This document shows, in pieces, positions 16,155-23,417 of a DNA stretch of 34,685 bases. The translations under genes were made by a program, and so were the position numbers. How positions within the stretch are numbered: the stretch's first letter is position 1; each line of letters begins with the position of its first letter. Origin of the DNA: an uncultured Clostridium sp. (lineage in GTDB: Bacteria > Bacillota > Clostridia > TANB77 > CAG-508); NCBI GenBank assembly GCA_948468275.1, contig CAOKHI010000020.1, forward strand, positions 1-34,685, written 5' to 3'. A model generated the notes under the pieces. That model saw nothing but the letters and a program-made list of their open reading frames with translations, ran no database searches and was not told the origin of the DNA.

Positions 16155-18170
16155 ATGAAGGGATTAGATTTAGGAAAAGATAAAATAGGAAAATTATTAA
16201 TAACATTTGCTGTACCTTGTATTATATCATTAGTAGTTAATGCATTATACAACATAGTTGATCAAGTATTTATAGGATGGGGTGTTGGCTATTTAGGAAA
16301 TGGAGCAACAAATGTTGTATTTCCAATTGTAGTTGTATGTTTAGCGTTTTCACTAATGTTTGGCGATGGTTCAGCATCATTTTTAAGTATAAAATTAGGA
16401 GAAAAGAAAAACAAAGAAGCAGAAAAAGGAGTTTGCAATGGAATAATTGCTTCTGTTATTATAGCAATTATACTTTGTGCAGTAGTTTTAATATTTTTAC
16501 CCAAATTAATTAATGTATTTGGAGCAACAGATTCTTTACGTGAATTTGCATTGGGATATGGATACATAATAGCAATTGGTATACCATTTATGATGGTAGG
16601 GACTACTTTAAATTCTATAATAAGAGCAGATGGAGCACCTAAGTATGCAATGGTTTCAATGATTGTAGGAGCAGTGTTAAATATAATATTAGATCCAATT
16701 GCTATATTTGTTTTAAAAATGGGAGTTCAAGGAGCAGCACTTGCAACAATAATAAGTCAATTTGTTACATTTTTGATGAATGCACTATACATAAAAAAAT
16801 TCAAAACAATACAACCTTCAAAAGAAAGTTTTAAACCACAAATTAAAACAATAAAAACAATAGCAATGTTAGGAATTTCATCATTTATAACTCAAATGTC
16901 AATAGTTATTGTAATAACAGCACAAAATACATTATTCAATATGTATGGTACTAAAAGCAAATTTGGAGCAGATATACCAATAACAGTGATTGGAATTGTT
17001 ATGAAAATTAATATGATATTAACAAGTATAATAATAGGAATTGCAGCAGGAAGTCAACCAATTATTGGATATAATTATGGAGCAAAGAAATATGATAGAG
17101 TAAAGCAAACGATAAAAACAGTGTTAATGTTAAGTTGCACAGTATCTTTAATAGCATTTATACTATTTCAAACAATTCCAGAACAATTAATTGGATTATT
17201 TGGTTCAGGAGATGAATTATATAATGAATTTGCTTGCTTAACATTTCGAATTTTCTTAATGCTAACCATATTTAATGGAATTCAAATTTCAGCAGGTATA
17301 TTTTTCCAAGCGATTGGAAAACCAAGTAAATCAGCCTTTTTAACACTTTCAAGACAAATACTGTTTTTTACAGTGTCTGCAATAATTTTATCTAAGATAT
17401 ATGGAATAATGGGAATATTATACGCAGGACCAGTTGCTGATGGGTTAGCATTTATAATAGCAGCGATATTATTAATAATTGAAATGAAAAATTTAGATAA
17501 TCATAAACAAACAGAAAATAACAGTATAGATATATCAAATATGGAAGAAAAGACAGATAGAAATATAATTATAACAATAAATAGAGAATATGGTTCAGGA
17601 GGAAGATATGTAGGAAAAATATTAGCAGATAAATTAGGTATAAAATTATATGATAAAGATTTAATAACGCTAGTTTCAGATGAAAGTGGACTTTCAGCTA
17701 CATATATTGAAGAAAAAGAGCAAAATATAAAAGGAAAATTACTAGCAAATTTCAATAGTCAATACTATAATAACATGACAAATGAAGATAATTTATTTAT
17801 AGCAGAAACAAATGCTATAAAAGAGATTGCAAAAAATGGTTCTTGTGTAATAATAGGACGATGTGCAGATTATATTTTAAAAGACAACAAAGGTATATTT
17901 AATGTTTTTTTATATAGTAATGATGACGAAAAAGTAAAAAGAGCAGTTAAATATTATGGACTAAATGAAAAGAGTGCATTAAAAGAAATAAATAAAATAA
18001 ACAAAGCACGTAATAACCATTACAACTATTATACAAACAGAAAATGGAAAGATTTTGCAAATTACGACTTTACAATAAATGTAGACAAATTTGGAGTAGA
18101 AAAAACAGCAGAAATTTTAAAAGAAGTAGTTTTAAAATCTTTCGAGGATGAATGTATAAAACAAGTATAA
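16155..18170 (+). CDS. MATE-family efflux transporter fused to a cytidylate-kinase-like domain
   Basis: 671 residues in one uninterrupted frame. Residues 1 to about 450 form a MATE multidrug/Na+ antiporter with some 12 hydrophobic helices (ITFAVPCIISLVVNALYNIVD, DGSASFLSIKLGEK, PIIGYNYGAKKYDRVK are typical places). After a short hydrophilic linker with LDNHKQTENN, residues from about 468 form a cytidylate-kinase-like (CMP-kinase-2 type) domain: NREYGSGGRYVGKILADKLG supplies a P-loop of the GSGGR kind, then IIGRCADYIL and a C-terminal NYDFTINVDKFG. The kinase half should face the cytoplasm. Its substrate is unknown. AGGAGG precedes ATG 16155 closely and a strong terminator follows, so the gene stands alone. 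The lack of any stop or ribosome site at the junction supports a true fusion. Confidence 0.85.
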   Translation: MKGLDLGKDKIGKLLITFAVPCIISLVVNALYNIVDQVFIGWGVGYLGNGATNVVFPIVVVCLAFSLMFGDGSASFLSIKLGEKKNKEAEKGVCNGIIASVIIAIILCAVVLIFLPKLINVFGATDSLREFALGYGYIIAIGIPFMMVGTTLNSIIRADGAPKYAMVSMIVGAVLNIILDPIAIFVLKMGVQGAALATIISQFVTFLMNALYIKKFKTIQPSKESFKPQIKTIKTIAMLGISSFITQMSIVIVITAQNTLFNMYGTKSKFGADIPITVIGIVMKINMILTSIIIGIAAGSQPIIGYNYGAKKYDRVKQTIKTVLMLSCTVSLIAFILFQTIPEQLIGLFGSGDELYNEFACLTFRIFLMLTIFNGIQISAGIFFQAIGKPSKSAFLTLSRQILFFTVSAIILSKIYGIMGILYAGPVADGLAFIIAAILLIIEMKNLDNHKQTENNSIDISNMEEKTDRNIIITINREYGSGGRYVGKILADKLGIKLYDKDLITLVSDESGLSATYIEEKEQNIKGKLLANFNSQYYNNMTNEDNLFIAETNAIKEIAKNGSCVIIGRCADYILKDNKGIFNVFLYSNDDEKVKRAVKYYGLNEKSALKEINKINKARNNHYNYYTNRKWKDFANYDFTINVDKFGVEKTAEILKEVVLKSFEDECIKQV

Positions 18171-18175
18171 GTTTT

Positions 18176-18222
18176 TTAATGAGTAAACATAATGTAACAT
18201 ATGTTTACTCATTAATTTTTTT
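18176..18222 (+). terminator. Intrinsic terminator of the MATE-kinase gene
   Basis: TTAATGAGTAAACAT (18176-18190) pairs perfectly with 18201-18215, 10-base loop, then T7. Confidence 0.9.
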
Positions 18223-18282
18223 ACTATAAAATGCAAAAAAGACTAATAACACGTTATAAAAGTATTGTTTATTATGGTGCTC

Positions 18283-18310
18283 GTTTTGCTCTTTATTTAT
18301 AGAGCAGAAC
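18283..18310 (+). other. Stem-loop upstream of a mini-ORF
   Basis: GTTTTGCTCT (18283-18292) pairs with AGAGCAGAAC (18301-18310), one G-T pair, 8-base loop. No T run follows, so it is not a terminator. It stands 20 bases before a strong ribosome site. Confidence 0.5.
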
Positions 18311-18345
18311 ACATAAAAATGGTTCACATAAAGGAGCCTAAAATA

Positions 18346-18381
18346 ATGGCAAAAAGCTTAAGACACAAGGATTATACATAA
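18346..18381 (+). CDS. Possible 11-residue peptide (mini-ORF)
   Basis: ATG 18346 is preceded by AAAGGAG (18330-18336) at a normal distance and opens an 11-codon frame, MAKSLRHKDYT, ending at TAA. It lies between the stem-loop at 18283 and the promoter of the tyrosine-kinase gene. Such a short frame with a strong ribosome site could be a leader peptide or the remnant of a lost gene. No homologue is known to me and no regulated gene follows within the same predicted transcript. Confidence 0.25.
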   Translation: MAKSLRHKDYT

Positions 18382-18385
18382 AATG

Positions 18386-18414
18386 TTGAAATAATTGGAA
18401 AAATGTAGTATAAT
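18386..18414 (+). promoter_or_regulatory. Promoter of the BY-kinase gene
   Basis: TTGAAA (18386-18391), 17 bases, TATAAT (18409-18414). Transcription should begin near 18421, right at the AGGTG ribosome site, giving a very short leader. Confidence 0.7.
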
Positions 18415-18431
18415 AAACATAGGTGATAAAT

Positions 18432-20987
18432 ATGGAAAGAAACGAAAGAGTAGAAATGAAAAGATTATTTAACATTTTAAGAACAAAAAAAATATTAATA
18501 GCATTTATTTTAATTAGTTTTATGTTTATGGGTTATATGTATTCATACAAATATGCAGTGCCTAAATATAAATCAACATCAACATTATTATTAATTCCTA
18601 ATGATAAGTCAGAAGCTAAGGCAGTAACAAATTCAGATTTAACATTAAATTCTGGTTTAATATCTACATATAGTAATATAGCAAAACAGTCTAGAGTGTT
18701 AAAACAGGTTATTAATAATTTAGGATTAAATATGACAGAAGAAGAATTATTAAGTAAAATAGAAGTTAATGTTAAAACAGATACTTATATAATAGAAATA
18801 TCATCAGTAGACATTAACCCAGAAAAAGCAATGCTAATAACAGATGAATTAGCAAATGTATTTCTTGAAGAAATAAAAAACATTTATAATTTGAATAATA
18901 TAGGTATTGTTGATAAAGCAGAAACTGCAAGTGAACCATATAATGTAAACCATAAAAAAGATATGTTAATGTTCTTTGCAATAGGAATAGTAGCATCAGG
19001 AATGAGTATAATTGCTATTTATATTTTTGATAATACAATAAAAACAGAAGAAGATATAGAAGAATATGTGAAAATTAAAACATTAGGAAGAATTCCTTTA
19101 AATGCAAATAAAAAGAATGAAATAGTAAATAAAAATGATGCAAAATCATATATTACAGAATGTATTAATACAATAAGAACTAATATATTATATATGAGTT
19201 CAATAAAAGGAGCAAAAACAATTTTAATTACTAGTTGTACAGCAGAAGAAGGAAAAAGTTGGGTATCTGCTAATGTTGCGGCATCTTTTGCACAAACAAA
19301 TAAAAAAGTATTATTAATAGATGCAGATATGAGAAAAGGTAGAACAAACAAAATATTTAATTTAAGCAATAAAGAAGGTCTTTCAAACTATTTATATAAT
19401 ATGACTGGAAATATAAAAAAAGACATGCAAATAGCAAGAAATTATATTAAAGAAAGCAATATACCTAATTTACATATAATAACAAATGGAACAATTCCAC
19501 CAAATCCATCTGAATTATTAGATTCAGATAGCATGAAAGAATTAATATTTATATTAAAAAATATGTATGATGTAGTAATAGTAGATGCACCTCCTTGTAT
19601 GCTAGTAACAGATAGCGCTATTTTATCTACAATAATAGATTCTACAATATTAGTAGCATGTTCTGAAAAAACAAAAATAAAAGACTTAGAAGAAGTGAAA
19701 AAGTCTATACAAATTGTTGGAGGTAAAATAATTGGGGCTATATTAAACAAAGTAAAAGTAAGCAAAAAAACATATAGCAAATCTTATTATTATGGAAATT
19801 CAAAACAAGAACAAAAAGTAGAAACAAAACAAAAAGAAGCAATAAGTGTAAATGAAATAGTAGATATAGCAATAGAAAAATTAGAAGAAAAACAATATTA
19901 TAGTATGTTTGCAACACAAAATAATGTTATTGAAAATGATGAAAAGCAAATTGAAAATAAAGTTGTAGTAGAAGATTATAAGCAAACAGAATATTTTAAA
20001 GAAATAATAGGCTCAATATCAGATTTAAAAGAAAAATTGTTAGATAACCAAATAGAAAACAAACTAAAATGGAGAAAAGATGAAGAACAAATAAGAAACT
20101 TCATTTGTGAGAAATTAGATGAATTACAACAAAAAAATAAAGATGAACTTCAAAGTGTTAACTATGTGGAAGATTTAATCAAAATTTCAAATGAGTTAGA
20201 AACAATAAAAGAAAATGTTGAAAATATTGATTATATAAAAGATTTACAAGTAATTTCAGATGAAATAGATATTATTAAACAGCGTTTTGAAGAATTAGAT
20301 AACACAAATAAAATAGATAAAATATCTTTAGAATTAGATAACATAAAAGATAGTATTACAGATACAAATTATATAGAAGAAGTAAATAGAATTTCATCTA
20401 AGATAGATAATATGAAAGAATATTTTACTAACATAGACAATTCAAATGAAATTAACACAATTATAGATGAACTAAGACAAATGAAGCAACATTTTAATGA
20501 TAATACTAAAAACATAGAAATTGAAAACTTACAAAATGAAATTAAAGAGGTAAAACAAGTACATAAACAGCTAATGGAATACACAAAATATACAATGTAT
20601 ATAAAATCAGTAATTGATAATATGAGTAAGCAAAGATTAGACAAAGAACAAATACAAAATATAATAAAAGAAGAAATATCAAATATCAATTATAATAAAC
20701 AATTTGAAAACATAAATGAAATGTTAATTAATTTAAAAGATAATTACTTAGAATTATCAAACAAAATAGAACTAAATAATTACGAAGAAGAGCAAATTGA
20801 TAGGGAAAATATTATAGACATAAAAGCATTAAAGAAACAAAAACGTTCAAATAGCAAGAAGAAGGAATTTTTGTTACAAGAAGATATTTCATATGAAGAT
20901 TTAGAAAAAACAGCATTTTGTGTAATACCATTTCCAAAAAATAATAGTCAAGAAGAAGAATATAATAGTATAACTGCTGTTAAATAA
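18432..20987 (+). CDS. Wzz/BY-kinase (Wzc-like) protein with long coiled-coil tail
   Basis: 851-residue membrane protein. A Wzz chain-length domain lies between TM1 (about 19-36) and TM2 (about 177-199). A bacterial tyrosine kinase domain follows: Walker A TAEEGKSW (270-277), Walker A' LLIDADMRKG (294-303), Walker B VIVDAPP (382-388). A tyrosine cluster YSKSYYYG (448-455) fits the autophosphorylated tail. Family members normally end near there. This protein continues for about 390 residues with a predicted coiled coil built from roughly 25-residue units such as YIKDLQVISDEIDIIKQRFE, and ends in a short unrelated C terminus. No Wzx/Wzy, glycosyltransferase cluster or phosphatase adjoins it, so its substrate polymer, if any, is not local. 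I chose ATG 18432 after AGGTGA (18421-18426), rather than the GTG inside that site. Confidence 0.85.
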   Translation: MERNERVEMKRLFNILRTKKILIAFILISFMFMGYMYSYKYAVPKYKSTSTLLLIPNDKSEAKAVTNSDLTLNSGLISTYSNIAKQSRVLKQVINNLGLNMTEEELLSKIEVNVKTDTYIIEISSVDINPEKAMLITDELANVFLEEIKNIYNLNNIGIVDKAETASEPYNVNHKKDMLMFFAIGIVASGMSIIAIYIFDNTIKTEEDIEEYVKIKTLGRIPLNANKKNEIVNKNDAKSYITECINTIRTNILYMSSIKGAKTILITSCTAEEGKSWVSANVAASFAQTNKKVLLIDADMRKGRTNKIFNLSNKEGLSNYLYNMTGNIKKDMQIARNYIKESNIPNLHIITNGTIPPNPSELLDSDSMKELIFILKNMYDVVIVDAPPCMLVTDSAILSTIIDSTILVACSEKTKIKDLEEVKKSIQIVGGKIIGAILNKVKVSKKTYSKSYYYGNSKQEQKVETKQKEAISVNEIVDIAIEKLEEKQYYSMFATQNNVIENDEKQIENKVVVEDYKQTEYFKEIIGSISDLKEKLLDNQIENKLKWRKDEEQIRNFICEKLDELQQKNKDELQSVNYVEDLIKISNELETIKENVENIDYIKDLQVISDEIDIIKQRFEELDNTNKIDKISLELDNIKDSITDTNYIEEVNRISSKIDNMKEYFTNIDNSNEINTIIDELRQMKQHFNDNTKNIEIENLQNEIKEVKQVHKQLMEYTKYTMYIKSVIDNMSKQRLDKEQIQNIIKEEISNINYNKQFENINEMLINLKDNYLELSNKIELNNYEEEQIDRENIIDIKALKKQKRSNSKKKEFLLQEDISYEDLEKTAFCVIPFPKNNSQEEEYNSITAVK

Positions 20988-20992
20988 AAAAC

Positions 20993-21032
20993 AAAAAATA
21001 AGCAAAAATAAAAACATTTTTGCTTATTTTTT
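20993..21032 (+). terminator. Intrinsic terminator of the BY-kinase gene
   Basis: AAAAAATAAGCAAAAA (20993-21008) pairs perfectly with 21017-21032, which also supplies the T run. Confidence 0.85.
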
Positions 21033-21087
21033 AATGTATAAGAAGATTAAAAAAAGTCCATAATATATTAATTAAGGAGGTAAATAC

Positions 21088-21255
21088 ATGGAAAATAATC
21101 AAAAAATAAATTGTACAGTAACAAGCTGTAAATACAATAAAAATCAAGAACAAGAATGTTCATTAAAACAAATAATAGTAACTCCAACACAAAATTGTAA
21201 TACAAAAAACATAGATGAATCAATGTGTAGCAGTTATAAAAACAATCAACAATAA
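21088..21255 (+). CDS. DUF1540-type small cysteine protein
   Basis: 55-residue protein starting MENNQKINCTVTSCKYN. Cysteines at 9, 14, 24, 37 and 47, the CxVxxCxYN start, the ECSLKQIIV middle and the ending CSSY match DUF1540 proteins, small cysteine-rich proteins common in Clostridia and often linked with sporulation or metal binding; the function is unproven. AAGGAGGT (21074-21081) is a strong ribosome site seven bases before ATG. It is flanked by terminators on both sides, so it is a single-gene unit, although no good promoter is evident in the short upstream gap. Confidence 0.8.
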   Translation: MENNQKINCTVTSCKYNKNQEQECSLKQIIVTPTQNCNTKNIDESMCSSYKNNQQ

Positions 21256-21278
21256 AATAACAAAAAACACACATCCTC

Positions 21279-21315
21279 AAAAATCAAGTCTGGTTAGTAC
21301 AGGCTTGATTTTTAT
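21279..21315 (+). terminator. Intrinsic terminator of the DUF1540 gene
   Basis: AAAAATCAAG (21279-21288) pairs with CTTGATTTTT (21304-21313); an inner CTG/CAG pair extends the stem. Confidence 0.85.
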
Positions 21316-21327
21316 AAAATTAAAAAC

Positions 21328-21355
21328 TTGACAAAAATGAAAAATATAGTATAAT
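21328..21355 (+). promoter_or_regulatory. Promoter of a small membrane-protein gene
   Basis: TTGACA (21328-21333), 16 bases, TATAAT (21350-21355), followed by GGAGGGAG and ATG at 21385. Confidence 0.65.
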
Positions 21356-21384
21356 TAATAAAGAGGAAAACGGAGGGAGATACT

Positions 21385-21540
21385 ATGATTGCGAGAATTT
21401 GGAAAAAAGTAGGATTTTTTGTTTTAATTATTGCATGTATTTTTAATATAATGATAAAATTAGTTAATAAAACACCATTTTTAAGTGAACTTAGAAACTC
21501 AGCTCAGTATGTTATGTTTAAAAGTAACGAAAAAAAATAA
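21385..21540 (+). CDS. Small single-pass membrane protein, unknown
   Basis: 51 residues: basic start MIARIWKKVG, one hydrophobic helix (11-27, FFVLIIACIFNIMIKLV), then a polar tail ending SNEKK. It has a good promoter and a GGAGGGAG ribosome site, so it looks like a real gene even though it is short. The topology is probably N-in by the positive-inside rule. No family is recognised, and the neighbours (DUF1540 protein, L31) give no hint of function. No strong terminator separates it from rpmE, which has its own promoter. Confidence 0.6.
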   Translation: MIARIWKKVGFFVLIIACIFNIMIKLVNKTPFLSELRNSAQYVMFKSNEKK

Positions 21541-21558
21541 AATCTTTTTATTATAGTG

Positions 21559-21587
21559 TTGAAAATATAGTAAAAATATGTTAATAT
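21559..21587 (+). promoter_or_regulatory. rpmE promoter
   Basis: TTGAAA (21559-21564), 17 bases, TAATAT (21582-21587), about 45 bases upstream of the L31 start. Confidence 0.6.
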
Positions 21588-21633
21588 ATTTAACAGCAAA
21601 TTTAATCTAAGAAAAAAGAGGTGAATATACAAT

Positions 21634-21834
21634 ATGAAACAAGGTTTACATCCTGAATATAATGAAACAACAATTACATGTGCATGTGGAAATGTACTTA
21701 CAACAAGTTCAACAAAAAAAGATATAAAAGTAGATGTTTGCTCAAAATGTCATCCTTTTTGGACAGGTAACTTAAAATTAAATACAACAGGTGGTAGAGC
21801 AGATAAATTTAAGAAAAAATATGGAATTCAATAA
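21634..21834 (+). CDS. rpmE: 50S ribosomal protein L31, zinc-binding type
   Basis: 66-residue L31, a large-subunit protein at the subunit interface. It starts MKQGLHPEYNETTITCACGN and carries CAC plus CSKCHPF, so Cys16, Cys18, Cys36 and Cys39 make the zinc-binding (C+) form; the typical HPFWTG and GRADKFKKKYG endings are present. AAGAGGTGA precedes the ATG. It stands alone between its own promoter and a strong terminator. Confidence 0.96.
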   Translation: MKQGLHPEYNETTITCACGNVLTTSSTKKDIKVDVCSKCHPFWTGNLKLNTTGGRADKFKKKYGIQ

Positions 21835-21870
21835 AAAATGAAGCAGTTATGAAAAAACTGCTTCATTTTT
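21834..21870 (+). terminator. Intrinsic terminator of rpmE
   Basis: AAAAATGAAGCAGTT (21834-21848) pairs perfectly with 21856-21870, 7-base loop, T5 at the end. It begins at the last base of the stop codon. Confidence 0.92.
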
Positions 21871-21973
21871 GATATATATTAATTTTTATAAAATTGTTAT
21901 AGTATAAGGGTTTTTTATGAAAAATTGATTTGTTAAGTATAGAAAACTACATAATTTTTCCGATTTAATGACA

Positions 21974-22002
21974 TTGTATTTTTTTATTAATTATGATAAA
22001 AT
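21974..22002 (+). promoter_or_regulatory. miaB-mutS promoter
   Basis: TTGTAT (21974-21979), 17 bases, extended TGA-TAAAAT (TAAAAT 21997-22002). The expected start near 22009 excludes ATG 22003 as a translation start and supports TTG 22039. Confidence 0.6.
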
Positions 22003-22038
22003 ATGATAAAATATTACAAAATAAAGGTGGAAAAGATA

Positions 22039-23412
22039 TTGAAATTTGATGTTGAAAAACAGTTTGAATATATGGAAAAAGTTAATAACATAAATTGTAA
22101 TAAAGAATTAAAATATAGTATTTTTACAATGGGATGTAGGTTAAATGAAAACGATTCAGAAAAAATTTGTGGTATGTTAGAAAAAATGGGCTATTCTAAA
22201 ACTGATGATGTTAGTAATGCTAATTTGATTATTTTTAATACATGCTGTGTAAGAGAGAATGCAGAGGATAAATTATTTGGAAAACTTGGAGAAATAAAAA
22301 AATATAAAGAAAAAAATGGTACTATTATTGCAGTTTGTGGCTGTATGATGCAAGAAAACCATATAGTAGATAAAATAAATTCAAGTTATCGCTTTGTTGA
22401 TATTATATTTGGAACACATACTCTTCACAAATTACCTGAAGATATTTATAAAATATTAAAAGATAGAGTAAAAGTACAAGATGTAATAGATATAGAAGGA
22501 AAGGTATATGAAGGTTTACCAATAAAAAGAAATAACAATATAAGTGCAGCTGTTACTATAATGTATGGTTGCAACAATTTTTGTAGTTATTGTATAGTAC
22601 CATATGTAAGAGGAAGAGAAAGAAGTAGAAAACCAGAAGATATTTTAGATGAAATTACAGAATTGGTCAACGATGGATATAAAGAAGTAACTTTACTTGG
22701 TCAAAATGTAAATTCATATAATGGTGGCGATAATTATACATTTGCAAATTTACTTGCTGATGTTGATAAAATTGATGGAATAGAAAGAATTAGATTTGTA
22801 TCTCCACACCCTAAAGATTTTACAGATGATGTAATAGAACAAATTGCACAATCTAGTAAAATATGTAAAATTATACATTTACCTTTACAATCTGGAAGTT
22901 CAAATATATTAAAAATAATGAATAGGAAATATACAAAAGAACAATATTTAAAATTAGCTAAAAAAATGAAAGAAAAAATACCAGGTGTTGTATTTTCTAC
23001 AGATATAATAGTAGGATTTCCAGGAGAAACACAAGAAGATTTTTACGAAACATTAGATGTAGTAAATAAAATAAAATTTGAACAAATATATATGTTTATA
23101 TATTCAAGAAGAGTAGGAACACCAGCAGATAAGATGGAAAATCAAATACCAGAAGAGATAAAGCATAGAAGATTTGATGAATTAAAAAAAATAGTAGAAG
23201 AACAAATTTTACAAAACAATCAAAAATATATTGGAACAATACAAAAGGTACTAGTAGAGGGAAAAAGTAAAAATAATGAAAAAATGTTAACAGGTAGAAC
23301 AGATACAAATAAAGTAGTAATATTTGAAGGAAAAGAAGATTTAATAAACCAAATGGTAGATTTGAAAATTGTATCTGAACATATGTGGTATTTAAAAGGT
23401 GAAAGGAAGTAG
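22039..23412 (+). CDS. miaB: tRNA-2-methylthio-N6-dimethylallyladenosine synthase
   Basis: 457-residue radical-SAM methylthiotransferase that adds a methylthio group to i6A37 of tRNA. The N-terminal UPF0004 domain has its three cluster cysteines in TMGCRLNENDSEK, NTCCVRENAEDK and CGCMMQE. The radical-SAM motif is GCNNFCSYCIVPYVRGRER (C178, C182, C185), and a C-terminal TRAM domain binds tRNA. MiaB usually reads GCQMN at the first cysteine; here GCRLN, close to related MTTases, but VRENAEDK and the overall layout favour MiaB. I chose TTG 22039, eight bases after AAAGGTGG (22023-22030). mutS begins five bases after its stop, and this pairing of miaB with mutS is common in Clostridia. Confidence 0.88.
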   Translation: MKFDVEKQFEYMEKVNNINCNKELKYSIFTMGCRLNENDSEKICGMLEKMGYSKTDDVSNANLIIFNTCCVRENAEDKLFGKLGEIKKYKEKNGTIIAVCGCMMQENHIVDKINSSYRFVDIIFGTHTLHKLPEDIYKILKDRVKVQDVIDIEGKVYEGLPIKRNNNISAAVTIMYGCNNFCSYCIVPYVRGRERSRKPEDILDEITELVNDGYKEVTLLGQNVNSYNGGDNYTFANLLADVDKIDGIERIRFVSPHPKDFTDDVIEQIAQSSKICKIIHLPLQSGSSNILKIMNRKYTKEQYLKLAKKMKEKIPGVVFSTDIIVGFPGETQEDFYETLDVVNKIKFEQIYMFIYSRRVGTPADKMENQIPEEIKHRRFDELKKIVEEQILQNNQKYIGTIQKVLVEGKSKNNEKMLTGRTDTNKVVIFEGKEDLINQMVDLKIVSEHMWYLKGERK

Positions 23413-23417
23413 AAAAT

